Assembly (NCBI RefSeq): GCF_020166335.1
Contig: NZ_JAIUJR010000009.1
Location: forward strand, 62,001 to 126,000
Length of the DNA stretch: 64,000 nt
Direction: 5' to 3'
Source: Winogradskyella alexanderae
GTDB taxonomy: Bacteria; Bacteroidota; Bacteroidia; Flavobacteriales; Flavobacteriaceae
The translations under genes and the position numbers were made by a program. Shown here piece after piece: positions 52,864-60,139 of the stretch; the first letter of the stretch is position 1, and the number at the start of each line of letters is the position of its first letter. Below the pieces are notes generated by a model. It did no database searches, had not been told where the DNA came from, and was given only the letters and a program-made list of their open reading frames with translations.

Positions 52864-53418
52864 ATGGAAAAAAAAGCAGGTCAAACAGCTTCATTTATGA
52901 TTCGATTTAATCAAATTTTCTACGAGGAAAAAGGTGAATCTAAAGTGCAGTGGAGAGGAAGGGTGTCTCATGTGCAAGGAGGCAAAGATCAAAGCTTTTC
53001 AGACTTTAGTGATGCTGTAAAGTTTATACAAGAACAGTTGGCAGAGTTAACCCTAGAAGCGACTAAACATAAATCACAAGAGCAACAAGAATCGTTATTC
53101 ACTAAGAGTTTATCACTATGGAAAACGGTAACAACAGAAGGGCCTAAAGTAATCATGGAAACGATAAAAGACCCGAGAAAACAAGTTGCTCATTTACAAG
53201 ATCAAATAAGTGAATTTGGTGAAGATCTCTTGGAGAAAGTTCCGATTGACGATTGGAGAAATGTCTCAAGAACTGATTTTAAAACAATTAAAGACTCAAT
53301 CGCCGAATTACTAACGGAAGTAAAAAAACTAAACACAAAGGTAGATGCGATTAATAAAACTACTAAAACAAGTCGCACTTCAAAACCAAAAACAACCACT
53401 GCAACCAAAAAGAAATAA
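52864..53418 (+). CDS. coiled protein with Lys/Thr tail, upstream of the SARP gene
   Basis: 184 residues. Residues 1-60 form a small beta domain with WRGRVSHVQGGKDQSFSDFSD; residues 60-155 are helical with coiled-coil character (ELTLEATKHKSQEQQES, SIAELLTEVKKLNTKVDAINK); residues from about 157 to the end are a Lys/Thr/Ser tail (SKPKTTTATKKK). The helical middle plus basic tail recalls granule-associated proteins of the PhaE/phasin type, but the match is only general. It lies 6 nt before the SARP gene, so they are translated from one transcript. It is the first gene of the storage-lipid block. Confidence 0.7.
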   Translation: MEKKAGQTASFMIRFNQIFYEEKGESKVQWRGRVSHVQGGKDQSFSDFSDAVKFIQEQLAELTLEATKHKSQEQQESLFTKSLSLWKTVTTEGPKVIMETIKDPRKQVAHLQDQISEFGEDLLEKVPIDDWRNVSRTDFKTIKDSIAELLTEVKKLNTKVDAINKTTKTSRTSKPKTTTATKKK

Positions 53419-53424
53419 TCTTTG

Positions 53425-54225
53425 ATGAGCAATCTCCAAAACAATTTGCTTGAGCTTAAAAAATTTCAAGAGAATGCGATTATCCGTATTCAGACCTTGG
53501 GACAGTTCAATTTGTGGCGTGATAATGATAAGGTTGACTCAAAGCAATGGGGAAGAGATAAAACGGTACAACTTTTACAATATCTCATTTCAAATAGGCA
53601 TCGGCATGCGCTTCATAAGGAAAGCATCATGGAACATCTCTGGGAAGAGGGTGATGATCGTGATTTTAAAGTTGCGTTGCATGGTGTCAACAAGGTTTTA
53701 GAGCCTAATAGACCATCGCGTACAGATCCAAGTTATATAATTAGACAAGGTGTAACCTATCAATTGGATTTGGATAAGATATGGATTGATGTCGAAGCAT
53801 TAGAAAAGTACATTATTATTGGCAATGAAGCCTTTGGAAATGATATGAAGACCTCAAAAGAAGCCTATAAATCTGCTCTAGCCTTATATCAGGGTGTATA
53901 TTTACCAAATCGTATTTTTGAAGATTGGTCGTCTGAGGAGCGCGAAAAAATCCAAATCTTGGTTCTAGGCGCCTATGTAATTCTTGCAGAAATATTACTT
54001 CATGAAAATCCCTTAGAAAGCATTCGATTAGCACAATGTGCTATTGCCATAGACAAAACCTGGGAAGATGCATACCGTTTGCAGATGCAGGCATATCTAA
54101 TTAAAGGGAATAGACCGCAAGCTATAAAAGCTTATCAAAAATGTGCTGATGTTTTAGATCAAGAATATGGTATAGATCCGCTTCCTTCTACAAAAAAAGT
54201 CTTACAAGAAATTGAGAGTATGTAA
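53425..54225 (+). CDS. SARP-like transcriptional activator with BTAD domain
   Basis: 266 residues from the ATG at 53425. Residues about 18-110 are a winged helix of the OmpR/SARP type (IRIQTLGQFNLWRDNDKV, HALHKESIMEHLWEEGDDRD). Residues about 115-262 are the bacterial transcriptional activation domain, with YKSALALYQGVYLPNRIFEDW, RLAQCAIAIDKTWEDAYRLQMQ and GNRPQAIKAYQKCADVLDQEYG. SARPs are best known in actinomycetes, where they activate clusters by binding direct heptamer repeats; they are rare in Bacteroidota. It sits directly before the phasin-like genes whose promoters carry such repeats, so it probably controls them. Confidence 0.88.
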   Translation: MSNLQNNLLELKKFQENAIIRIQTLGQFNLWRDNDKVDSKQWGRDKTVQLLQYLISNRHRHALHKESIMEHLWEEGDDRDFKVALHGVNKVLEPNRPSRTDPSYIIRQGVTYQLDLDKIWIDVEALEKYIIIGNEAFGNDMKTSKEAYKSALALYQGVYLPNRIFEDWSSEEREKIQILVLGAYVILAEILLHENPLESIRLAQCAIAIDKTWEDAYRLQMQAYLIKGNRPQAIKAYQKCADVLDQEYGIDPLPSTKKVLQEIESM

Positions 54226-54345
54226 TTGATGCGGCTATTTGATCTTTGGTTAAAATCTTGTGAAACCATTAATCCTCAGTTTTTCTAATAAAAGTTTATA
54301 CCAGACCTTAATTATTACTTAAAATTTTAATCTCTTGACAGTATT

Positions 54346-54380
54346 TGCAACTCATTTGTAACTACATGGTTGTACGTTTG
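54346..54380 (+). promoter_or_regulatory. SARP-like direct repeat and promoter of the first phasin-like gene
   Basis: TGCAACT (54346-54352), spacer CATT, TGTAACT (54357-54363): two heptamers with an 11-bp period. Nine nt later is TACGTTTG (54373-54380), a TAnnTTTG -7 box, and 40 nt after that the ATG. The same 18-bp element occurs once more, at 54706-54723, in the same position before the next gene. This is the layout of SARP sites (heptamers, 4-bp spacer, about 8 bp from the -10 box). Confidence 0.65.
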
Positions 54381-54420
54381 TATTGTAAAATAAAAAATAA
54401 CGTATTTAATTTTCCCAATC

Positions 54421-54684
54421 ATGGCAACTAAGAAACAAATAACAATTATTGACAATACTGCAAAAAAAGTATTGGGCATTACAACTAAAGCTAACGATTT
54501 AGCTCTAAGCACAACTGAAAAAGTATTTAACAAGTCATTTGAACTAACAGAAAAAGGTATAGGGCTTTCTTCAAAAATTGTAAAAAAAGGTTTAAAAGTA
54601 TCTGCTAAGAATCAAGATATGGTGTTTGACACTTTAGATACAGTGAAAGCTAAAGCTTCTAAATATTTACCAAAATTTAAATAA
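54421..54684 (+). CDS. phasin-like granule protein, 87 aa
   Basis: 87 residues, all helical, Lys-rich and amphipathic, without signal peptide. The segment LKVSAKNQDMVFDTLDTVK matches a motif repeated in the two following genes (SIAAKNQDIVFDALTGVK and RAQQINMIFDTAEAVKGQ) and resembles the phasin family pattern of a helix with N/Q-Q-D-x-V-F followed by VK. Phasins coat storage granules. The gene has its own promoter with a SARP-like repeat and is 98 nt before the next paralogue. Confidence 0.7.
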   Translation: MATKKQITIIDNTAKKVLGITTKANDLALSTTEKVFNKSFELTEKGIGLSSKIVKKGLKVSAKNQDMVFDTLDTVKAKASKYLPKFK

Positions 54685-54705
54685 TTAGGTAGCGCGTACT
54701 TTTCG

Positions 54706-54740
54706 TGCAACTCATTTGTAACTCTCGTATAGCAAATTTG
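54706..54740 (+). promoter_or_regulatory. second SARP-like direct repeat and promoter
   Basis: An identical 18-bp element (TGCAACT-CATT-TGTAACT, 54706-54723) is followed 9 nt later by CAAATTTG (54733-54740), one mismatch from TAnnTTTG. The ATG is 42 nt further. The spacing equals that of the first copy to within 2 nt. Confidence 0.65.
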
Positions 54741-54782
54741 TATCGAAATTAAAACTATAAAAAGACATAAAAAGAATAAATC

Positions 54783-55703
54783 ATGGCAACTACAACAAGA
54801 AAAACAGTAAAAAAAGCAATAAAAAAGGTTAATAAACCAAATGTTGCTAAAAAAGTAAATGAAAGTTTAATCAGTGCATCAATGGCTGCTATTAATACAA
54901 CTATTGATAATGGTGAAAAATGGCAAAAACTTGCTTCTAAATTAATTAAAAGATCAGAAAAAATTAGAGCACAACAGATCAATATGATTTTTGATACTGC
55001 AGAAGCTGTAAAAGGGCAATTTATTACTGGAACTGAAAGAGTGAAAGAACTAGTTGGTTACGATGCGGAATTAGTTGAAAAAGCTAAGGACTTCGCTATG
55101 AAGAATCCGGTAAGCAAGAAAGTTATCACTATTGTTGAAGATATTACGGAAACTGTATCTGAAAATCCAATGGTTCAGAAAGCGGAAAAAGCTACTGAGG
55201 ATTTAAAAAATATGGGTGTGACCAAATACAGAGAAATTAAAGAGGATGTTTTAGAACAAGCTTCAAAAATTGTAGATATGGCAGAGCATAAAATTGACGA
55301 TGCTATAGAGGAGCTTAAAAAAGAAGCAAAAAAAGCAACACCTAAGAAAAAAGCTAAGGTTACAAAAGCCAAAGTTGCAAAGAAGGTAACTAAAACTGAA
55401 ACAAAAGCTAAGAGTAAGCCTGCACCTAAAAGAAAAGTTACTACAAAAACAGCTATAACTGATGATTTAAAATTAATCAACGGAATTGGGCCTAAAACAG
55501 TAGCTGTTTTCAATAAAAATGGAGTTGATTCTTTTGAAAAACTATCGAAGCTTAAAACGCCAGAAATTATAGAAATACTTGAAAAAGAAGGCGTGAGATT
55601 TACCAACACACAAGTTGAAATTTGGCAAAAGCAGGCACAAGTTGCCGTAAAAGAAGGTATTGAAGGATTAACAAAATGGATCGAAAATTATAAAACCTCT
55701 TAA
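54783..55703 (+). CDS. phasin-like protein with histone-like Lys tail and HhH domain
   Basis: 306 residues in three parts. Residues 1-about 175 are helical and phasin-like, with GEKWQKLASKLIKRSEKIRA and INMIFDTAEAVKGQF. Residues about 179-224 are a Lys/Ala/Pro-rich tail (KKATPKKKAKVTKAKVAKK), like the histone H1-like tail of Pseudomonas PhaF. Residues about 227-288 form a helix-hairpin-helix domain with LINGIGPKTVAVFNKNGV. The combination suggests a protein that coats a storage granule and also binds DNA, tethering granules to the nucleoid. It follows the second SARP-like promoter and is 33 nt before the third phasin-like gene. Confidence 0.75.
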   Translation: MATTTRKTVKKAIKKVNKPNVAKKVNESLISASMAAINTTIDNGEKWQKLASKLIKRSEKIRAQQINMIFDTAEAVKGQFITGTERVKELVGYDAELVEKAKDFAMKNPVSKKVITIVEDITETVSENPMVQKAEKATEDLKNMGVTKYREIKEDVLEQASKIVDMAEHKIDDAIEELKKEAKKATPKKKAKVTKAKVAKKVTKTETKAKSKPAPKRKVTTKTAITDDLKLINGIGPKTVAVFNKNGVDSFEKLSKLKTPEIIEILEKEGVRFTNTQVEIWQKQAQVAVKEGIEGLTKWIENYKTS

Positions 55704-55736
55704 GTATTTATAAGAAGGCCATTAAAATAATATAAA

Positions 55737-56027
55737 ATGAGCAAGAGAAAAACCATGCTTGACACACCAAGGAAAATGGTAGTTAAAGCACTAGACAGAA
55801 CAAAAAGCACTTTAAAATCTGCAAACGGTTATGCACTTAATACAACGGAAGAGGTTGTAACTGAAGGAATACAATTTGTAGAGCAGTGGCAAAAAGTTGC
55901 TAACAAAGCGCTAAAAGGCGGTTTATCCATAGCAGCAAAGAACCAAGATATTGTTTTTGATGCCTTAACAGGAGTTAAAAAACATATGATCTTAAGTAAA
56001 AAGAGATTTAATAAACTTACTTCATAA
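55737..56027 (+). CDS. phasin-like granule protein, 96 aa
   Basis: 96 residues, helical and basic. EQWQKVANKALKGGLSIAAK followed by NQDIVFDALTGVK is shared with the other two phasin-like proteins; it is closest to the 87-aa protein in its second half and to the 306-aa protein at the WQK segment. It lies 33 nt after that gene and ends 38 nt before a terminator, so the two are co-transcribed. Probably a granule coat protein. Confidence 0.7.
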   Translation: MSKRKTMLDTPRKMVVKALDRTKSTLKSANGYALNTTEEVVTEGIQFVEQWQKVANKALKGGLSIAAKNQDIVFDALTGVKKHMILSKKRFNKLTS

Positions 56028-56065
56028 GCTAAAGCGGTTTATTTAAATTAACTTATAAATTTTTG

Positions 56066-56099
56066 AGCCAAGTTACCAGATTAGGTAGCTTGGCTTTTT
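56066..56099 (+). terminator. rho-independent terminator after the phasin-like genes
   Basis: 12-bp stem AGCCAAGTTACC (56066-56077) / GGTAGCTTGGCT (56084-56095) with one G.U wobble, 6-nt loop, then a T run to 56099. Confidence 0.85.
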
Positions 56100-56158
56100 G
56101 CTTTTTACTTCATATTTTAACCCAACTCATTTCGTATTTTTAACTTAAATTAGAATTA

Positions 56159-56809
56159 ATGGCTAAGAAGACTAAAATCACAGATTCAGATATTATTGAT
56201 TTTTACATGGATTACGTGGTGAAGCATCACTGTAAACCAGAATCAATCGAAGATTTTGCGAAAAATTACAAATTTGATGATGTGGTTTTTTACGAATATT
56301 TTACCTCATTTAGTGATTTGGAAAAAACCATTTACAATCTCCTTTTTGAAAATTCCCTAGCCTTACAAAAGCAAAATCCGGAATACATAAGTTACAGTAA
56401 AAAAGAAAAGTTATTGAGTTTGTATTTTACATTTTTTGAAAATTTGGGACTAAATGAAGACTTTGTGAAACATAATTTAAAGGGTCTAGAAAATCAACTT
56501 AAAGCACTTTCAACATTTTCATTACTTAAGACGAGTTTTACAACATTTATTGATGAACTCAATTTGGAAACCATAAGCTTAAATGTCGATCTTATTGAGA
56601 ACATTCAACAAAAAGCGATTAAAGAATCAGCTTGGATTCAATTTCTATTTATATTGAAATTTTGGTTAGATGACACCTCTGAATCGCATGAAAAAACGGA
56701 TATTCTTATTGAAAAATCTATAAACACAGGTATTGAATTAATCGATACTAAGTCGTTCTATAATATTATTGACTTGGCAAAGTTTTTATATAAAGAAAAA
56801 GTACAATAG
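56159..56809 (+). CDS. TetR family transcriptional regulator
   Basis: 216 residues. The N terminus has the TetR-type helix-turn-helix (ITDSDIIDFYMDYVVKHHCK, SIEDFAKNYKFDDVVFYEYFTSFSDLEKTIYNLL). The C-terminal 150 residues form the helical ligand-binding and dimerisation domain. It is the first gene of the unit leading into the AarF-like kinase (7-nt gap) and so probably senses a lipid or acyl-CoA signal and controls the storage-lipid genes. A candidate operator lies before the acyltransferase gene at 58164-58181. Confidence 0.85.
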   Translation: MAKKTKITDSDIIDFYMDYVVKHHCKPESIEDFAKNYKFDDVVFYEYFTSFSDLEKTIYNLLFENSLALQKQNPEYISYSKKEKLLSLYFTFFENLGLNEDFVKHNLKGLENQLKALSTFSLLKTSFTTFIDELNLETISLNVDLIENIQQKAIKESAWIQFLFILKFWLDDTSESHEKTDILIEKSINTGIELIDTKSFYNIIDLAKFLYKEKVQ

Positions 56810-56816
56810 GAATACT

Positions 56817-58127
56817 ATGAAAACGTTGAAGAAAATACCTGTTTCAAAGATTCATCGTGCATCAAAACTTGTACAAACTGGAGCTAAAGTTGGCGTAAAT
56901 TATCTCAAATATTATGGCGACAAAATTGTTAATTCTGAATTAGAGGCTAAAGAACGTCTTAACGAATCCAATGCTTCTGATATTTATAATAGCCTATCAA
57001 ACTTAAAAGGAAGTGCACTAAAATTAGCACAAATGCTCAGTATGGAGAAAAACTTTCTACCTCAAGCTTATGTAGAGAAGTTCTCCTTGTCGCAATTTTC
57101 TGTGCCACCTTTATCAGCGCCAATGGTAATGAAAACCTTTAAAAAATCCTTCGGGAAATACCCGTATGAGATATTTGACGAGTTCAATTCTAAGGCAATA
57201 AATGCTGCGAGTATTGGTCAAGTTCATAAAGCATATAAAGATGGAATGCAACTTGCTGTAAAAATTCAATATCCTGGTGTCGCAGATAGTATATTATCAG
57301 ATTTAGCTATGATTAAACCAATAGCTATGAAAATGTTTAATATTAAAGGCGAACATTCTGATGTGTATTTTAAGGAGGTGGAAGCTAAACTTTTAGAAGA
57401 AACCAATTATTTATTAGAAATTAAGCAAAGCCAGGAAGTCCTTTCGGCATGTAATCATATACCAAATATTAAATTTCCAAACTATTATTCAGACTTGTCG
57501 TCTGAGCAAATCATTACTATGGATTGGATGGAAGGTATTCACCTTTCAGAATTTACTAAGGTTAATGTTCATCAAGATGTGGCGAACACCCTAGGTCAAG
57601 CATTATGGGATTTCTATTTATTCCAGATACATAAGTTGAAAAAAGTTCATGCAGATCCACATCCTGGAAATTTCTTAGTATCAGCATCAGGACAACTTAT
57701 CGTGCTTGATTTTGGTTGTATGAAAACAATTCCTGAAGCGTTTTATGCGCCTTATTTTGATTTGTTTGATATTGATGTTTTAGAAAATCCAGACTTATTT
57801 CACGAGAAATTGTTGGAGCTGGAGATCTTAAGAGAAGAGGATGGCGAAGAAGAAACAGCATTTTTCACAACAATGTTTCACGACGTTCTTAGCTTTTTTA
57901 CACAACCATTCAGGGAAAAAACCTTTAACTTTTCAGATCCTGTATTCTTTGAAAAAACAGCAGCGATTGGAGAGCGCTATTTTAAAGATACACGAAGCAA
58001 TAATATGAATTCCAATAGAGGATCTCGACATTTCATTTATATGAATAGAACTTTTTTTGGTCTTTTCAATCTCATGTTCGATTTAAAAGCTGAAAACATA
58101 GAAATAAGTAATTACAAAAATTTATAG
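56817..58127 (+). CDS. AarF/ABC1 (UbiB-like) atypical kinase
   Basis: 436 residues from the ATG at 56817, 7 nt after the tetR gene; an earlier TTG would add 16 residues within that gene. ABC1 family features: the Ala-rich loop NAASIGQVH (129-137), Lys149 in AVKI, HADPHPGN (278-285) and the DFG motif (298-300). The signature KxGQ is KLAQ here (residues 69-72). ABC1 proteins are ATPases that help extract or handle lipids such as ubiquinone intermediates in membranes. Here it could move lipids to storage droplets, which is inference from context. Confidence 0.88.
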   Translation: MKTLKKIPVSKIHRASKLVQTGAKVGVNYLKYYGDKIVNSELEAKERLNESNASDIYNSLSNLKGSALKLAQMLSMEKNFLPQAYVEKFSLSQFSVPPLSAPMVMKTFKKSFGKYPYEIFDEFNSKAINAASIGQVHKAYKDGMQLAVKIQYPGVADSILSDLAMIKPIAMKMFNIKGEHSDVYFKEVEAKLLEETNYLLEIKQSQEVLSACNHIPNIKFPNYYSDLSSEQIITMDWMEGIHLSEFTKVNVHQDVANTLGQALWDFYLFQIHKLKKVHADPHPGNFLVSASGQLIVLDFGCMKTIPEAFYAPYFDLFDIDVLENPDLFHEKLLELEILREEDGEEETAFFTTMFHDVLSFFTQPFREKTFNFSDPVFFEKTAAIGERYFKDTRSNNMNSNRGSRHFIYMNRTFFGLFNLMFDLKAENIEISNYKNL

Positions 58128-58163
58128 CTTAAAAATAATCAGCTTATTCATATCGAATTAATT

Positions 58164-58205
58164 TACTATGCACGCATAGTATTAAGGTTAAATTTCGTAT
58201 CTTTA
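58164..58205 (+). promoter_or_regulatory. candidate TetR operator and -7 box before the acyltransferase operon
   Basis: Perfect inverted repeat TACTATGC-AC-GCATAGTA (58164-58181), the size and symmetry of TetR-family operators. It overlaps the place where a -33 element would lie for the -7-like box TATCTTTA at 58198-58205, so binding would block transcription. The ATG of the acyltransferase is at 58289. Confidence 0.5.
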
Positions 58206-58288
58206 AATACGCGAAAAAACGGTTTTTATTCACAATTTTTTTAGATTGGCAGATCGTTTTGATTATAGTATAAACACAACTAGAATTA

Positions 58289-60136
58289 ATGGCAAAAAAA
58301 ATTGATTTAAAGGAAATTGTACAAGACGCATTTGGGGCTTCCATACAACAGGTTTCAGGTTATGATGCAGCGTTTTTATATGCAGAATCACCAACCAGCC
58401 CGATGCATGTTGCAACTTTGAACATTGTAGAAGGTTCCTTGGAATACGCTGACTTTAAAGAAATAATAATCTCTAAACTGCATTTAATCCCTAAGTTTAG
58501 ACAACGCTTGTTAAGTGTGCCTTTAAATTTGGATTATCCGTACTGGGTAGATGATCCTAATTTTGATATCGATTTACATTTAAACCGCATGAGGCTTCCA
58601 GATCCAGCTAATTGGCGAACTTTAAGATACCTTACATCCAAATTATTTAGCGCGCCTCTCGATCTAAGGCGTCCTTTATGGTCGGTACATTTTATTGAGG
58701 GATTGGACGAAATCGCACAAGTGCCAAAAGGCTCTGTAGCTATTTTTACCAAAGTACACCATGTGATGATAGATGGTAGCTCTGGAGTGGGTATTATGAG
58801 TGTATTATATGACAAAGATGGAAATGGTAAAGAAAAAAAACGTAATAAACCAAAATCCTTTAATCCAGAACCTTTACCAGATGAACTTAGCTTATTACTA
58901 AAAAGTGGTATAGGATTCTTAAAGAACCCATTTAGAATTCCCAAAACTGTAGCTGAAACTGCCTATAGTTTTATAAAAAGTCAAGCCACAAAAAAATTAA
59001 GTATACAAAAAGAATTTAGCTCGGCTAAATTCCCTGTTCCCATAACTATCTTTAATGGCAATATATCTGCTAAACGAACTTGGGGAACTGCGCTTTTATC
59101 TTTTGACCGTGTTAATGCACTCAGAAAGACCATGGGCGGAAGCTTTAATGATATCATATTAGCCATTTGCTCTGGAGCAATTCGTCGCTATTTATTGGAG
59201 AAAGAAAAGTTACCCGTTCATCCTGTTGTGGCCAATGTACCAATTTCAATTAGATCAGAAAACGAAAGTACTAAAATGAATAATCAGATTGCCAATATGA
59301 TGATTCAGATTGCCACGCATATCGAAGATCCATTGGAACGGTTGGAATATATACAAGAACAAACCATGTTAGGAAAGTCCAGACATAATACTTTGGGCGC
59401 TAAAACACTATCTAAGATGGCAGATGTCGTGCCCTTTGGTCTTGCAAATTTAATCGCAGGTATTTACAGTAAATACAACATAAAGGATTTACATAGGCCT
59501 CCTTTTAATGTTACCATAACAAATGTACCTGGTCCGAGTAACCCACTATATTTAAATGGTCATAAAGTTGTTTCTATTTTTGGTTTAACACCTGTGGTAG
59601 ATGGTTTTGGTTTAATTATTGCAGCCTTTAGCTATAATGGACAGGTAAGTATTACAACCACATCAGATTCTAAAACAATGCCAGATGCCGATTTGTTTTC
59701 AAGATATATTAGAGAATCTGCAAACGAATTAGAAGAATTAATTCAAAATTTACAAAAGGGCAGTTCTAAGGCAAAATCTTTCAATAAACAGGTGAAAAGT
59801 AAGAGTTCGCTTATGTTTGCAACCTTGAGGAAGTATTTGAAAGCAAATCCAAAACAGGTAAGGGCGCATAAGGGCATATATTATATAGAGGTTGGTTTAG
59901 GTGATACCTCAGAAGGTTGGGAAGTAGATTTACGAAAGATTCCTGCAGTAATTAAGAAAAAGAAAGACGTCAACCCTAAGTTATTGGTTGAAGTAGAAGA
60001 TGAGAGTCTCTATGCCCTGTACAAAGGCAAGTTGCTTTTAGATGAATTGAAAATTCAAGGTCGAATTAAACTAACAGGAAGTGAGACAAATAAAACGAAG
60101 TTCTTGAAATTACTTAACGCATTTTTAGATCGTTAG
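58289..60136 (+). CDS. wax ester synthase/diacylglycerol acyltransferase with SCP2-like domain
   Basis: 615 residues. Residues 20-490 are the WS/DGAT enzyme, which esterifies fatty alcohols or diacylglycerol with acyl-CoA: active-site HHVMIDG (H157, H158, D162), PLW (129-131), ND (287-288) and NVPGP (412-416) are all intact. Typical enzymes are about 460 residues. Residues about 525-615 add a further domain (EGWEVDLRKI, PKLLVEVEDESLYALYKGKL, GRIKLTGSE) that looks like an SCP2 sterol/lipid carrier fold. The gene heads an operon with two lipases and PlsB. It should act at the membrane-droplet interface in storage lipid synthesis. Confidence 0.88.
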   Translation: MAKKIDLKEIVQDAFGASIQQVSGYDAAFLYAESPTSPMHVATLNIVEGSLEYADFKEIIISKLHLIPKFRQRLLSVPLNLDYPYWVDDPNFDIDLHLNRMRLPDPANWRTLRYLTSKLFSAPLDLRRPLWSVHFIEGLDEIAQVPKGSVAIFTKVHHVMIDGSSGVGIMSVLYDKDGNGKEKKRNKPKSFNPEPLPDELSLLLKSGIGFLKNPFRIPKTVAETAYSFIKSQATKKLSIQKEFSSAKFPVPITIFNGNISAKRTWGTALLSFDRVNALRKTMGGSFNDIILAICSGAIRRYLLEKEKLPVHPVVANVPISIRSENESTKMNNQIANMMIQIATHIEDPLERLEYIQEQTMLGKSRHNTLGAKTLSKMADVVPFGLANLIAGIYSKYNIKDLHRPPFNVTITNVPGPSNPLYLNGHKVVSIFGLTPVVDGFGLIIAAFSYNGQVSITTTSDSKTMPDADLFSRYIRESANELEELIQNLQKGSSKAKSFNKQVKSKSSLMFATLRKYLKANPKQVRAHKGIYYIEVGLGDTSEGWEVDLRKIPAVIKKKKDVNPKLLVEVEDESLYALYKGKLLLDELKIQGRIKLTGSETNKTKFLKLLNAFLDR

Positions 60137-60139
60137 TCA

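Noticed and set aside
55175..55609. 144-codon hydrophobic frame on the minus strand within the phasin/HhH gene
   Set aside because: It is the antisense reading of a Lys/Ala-rich tail (giving Phe/Leu/Ser/Ala-rich sequence) and is not a real membrane protein.
56123..56142. CAACTCATTT before the tetR gene, resembling part of the SARP-like element
   Set aside because: Only the first 10 bases match; the second heptamer is not there and the distance to the -7-like TATTTTTA is wrong, so it is probably chance.
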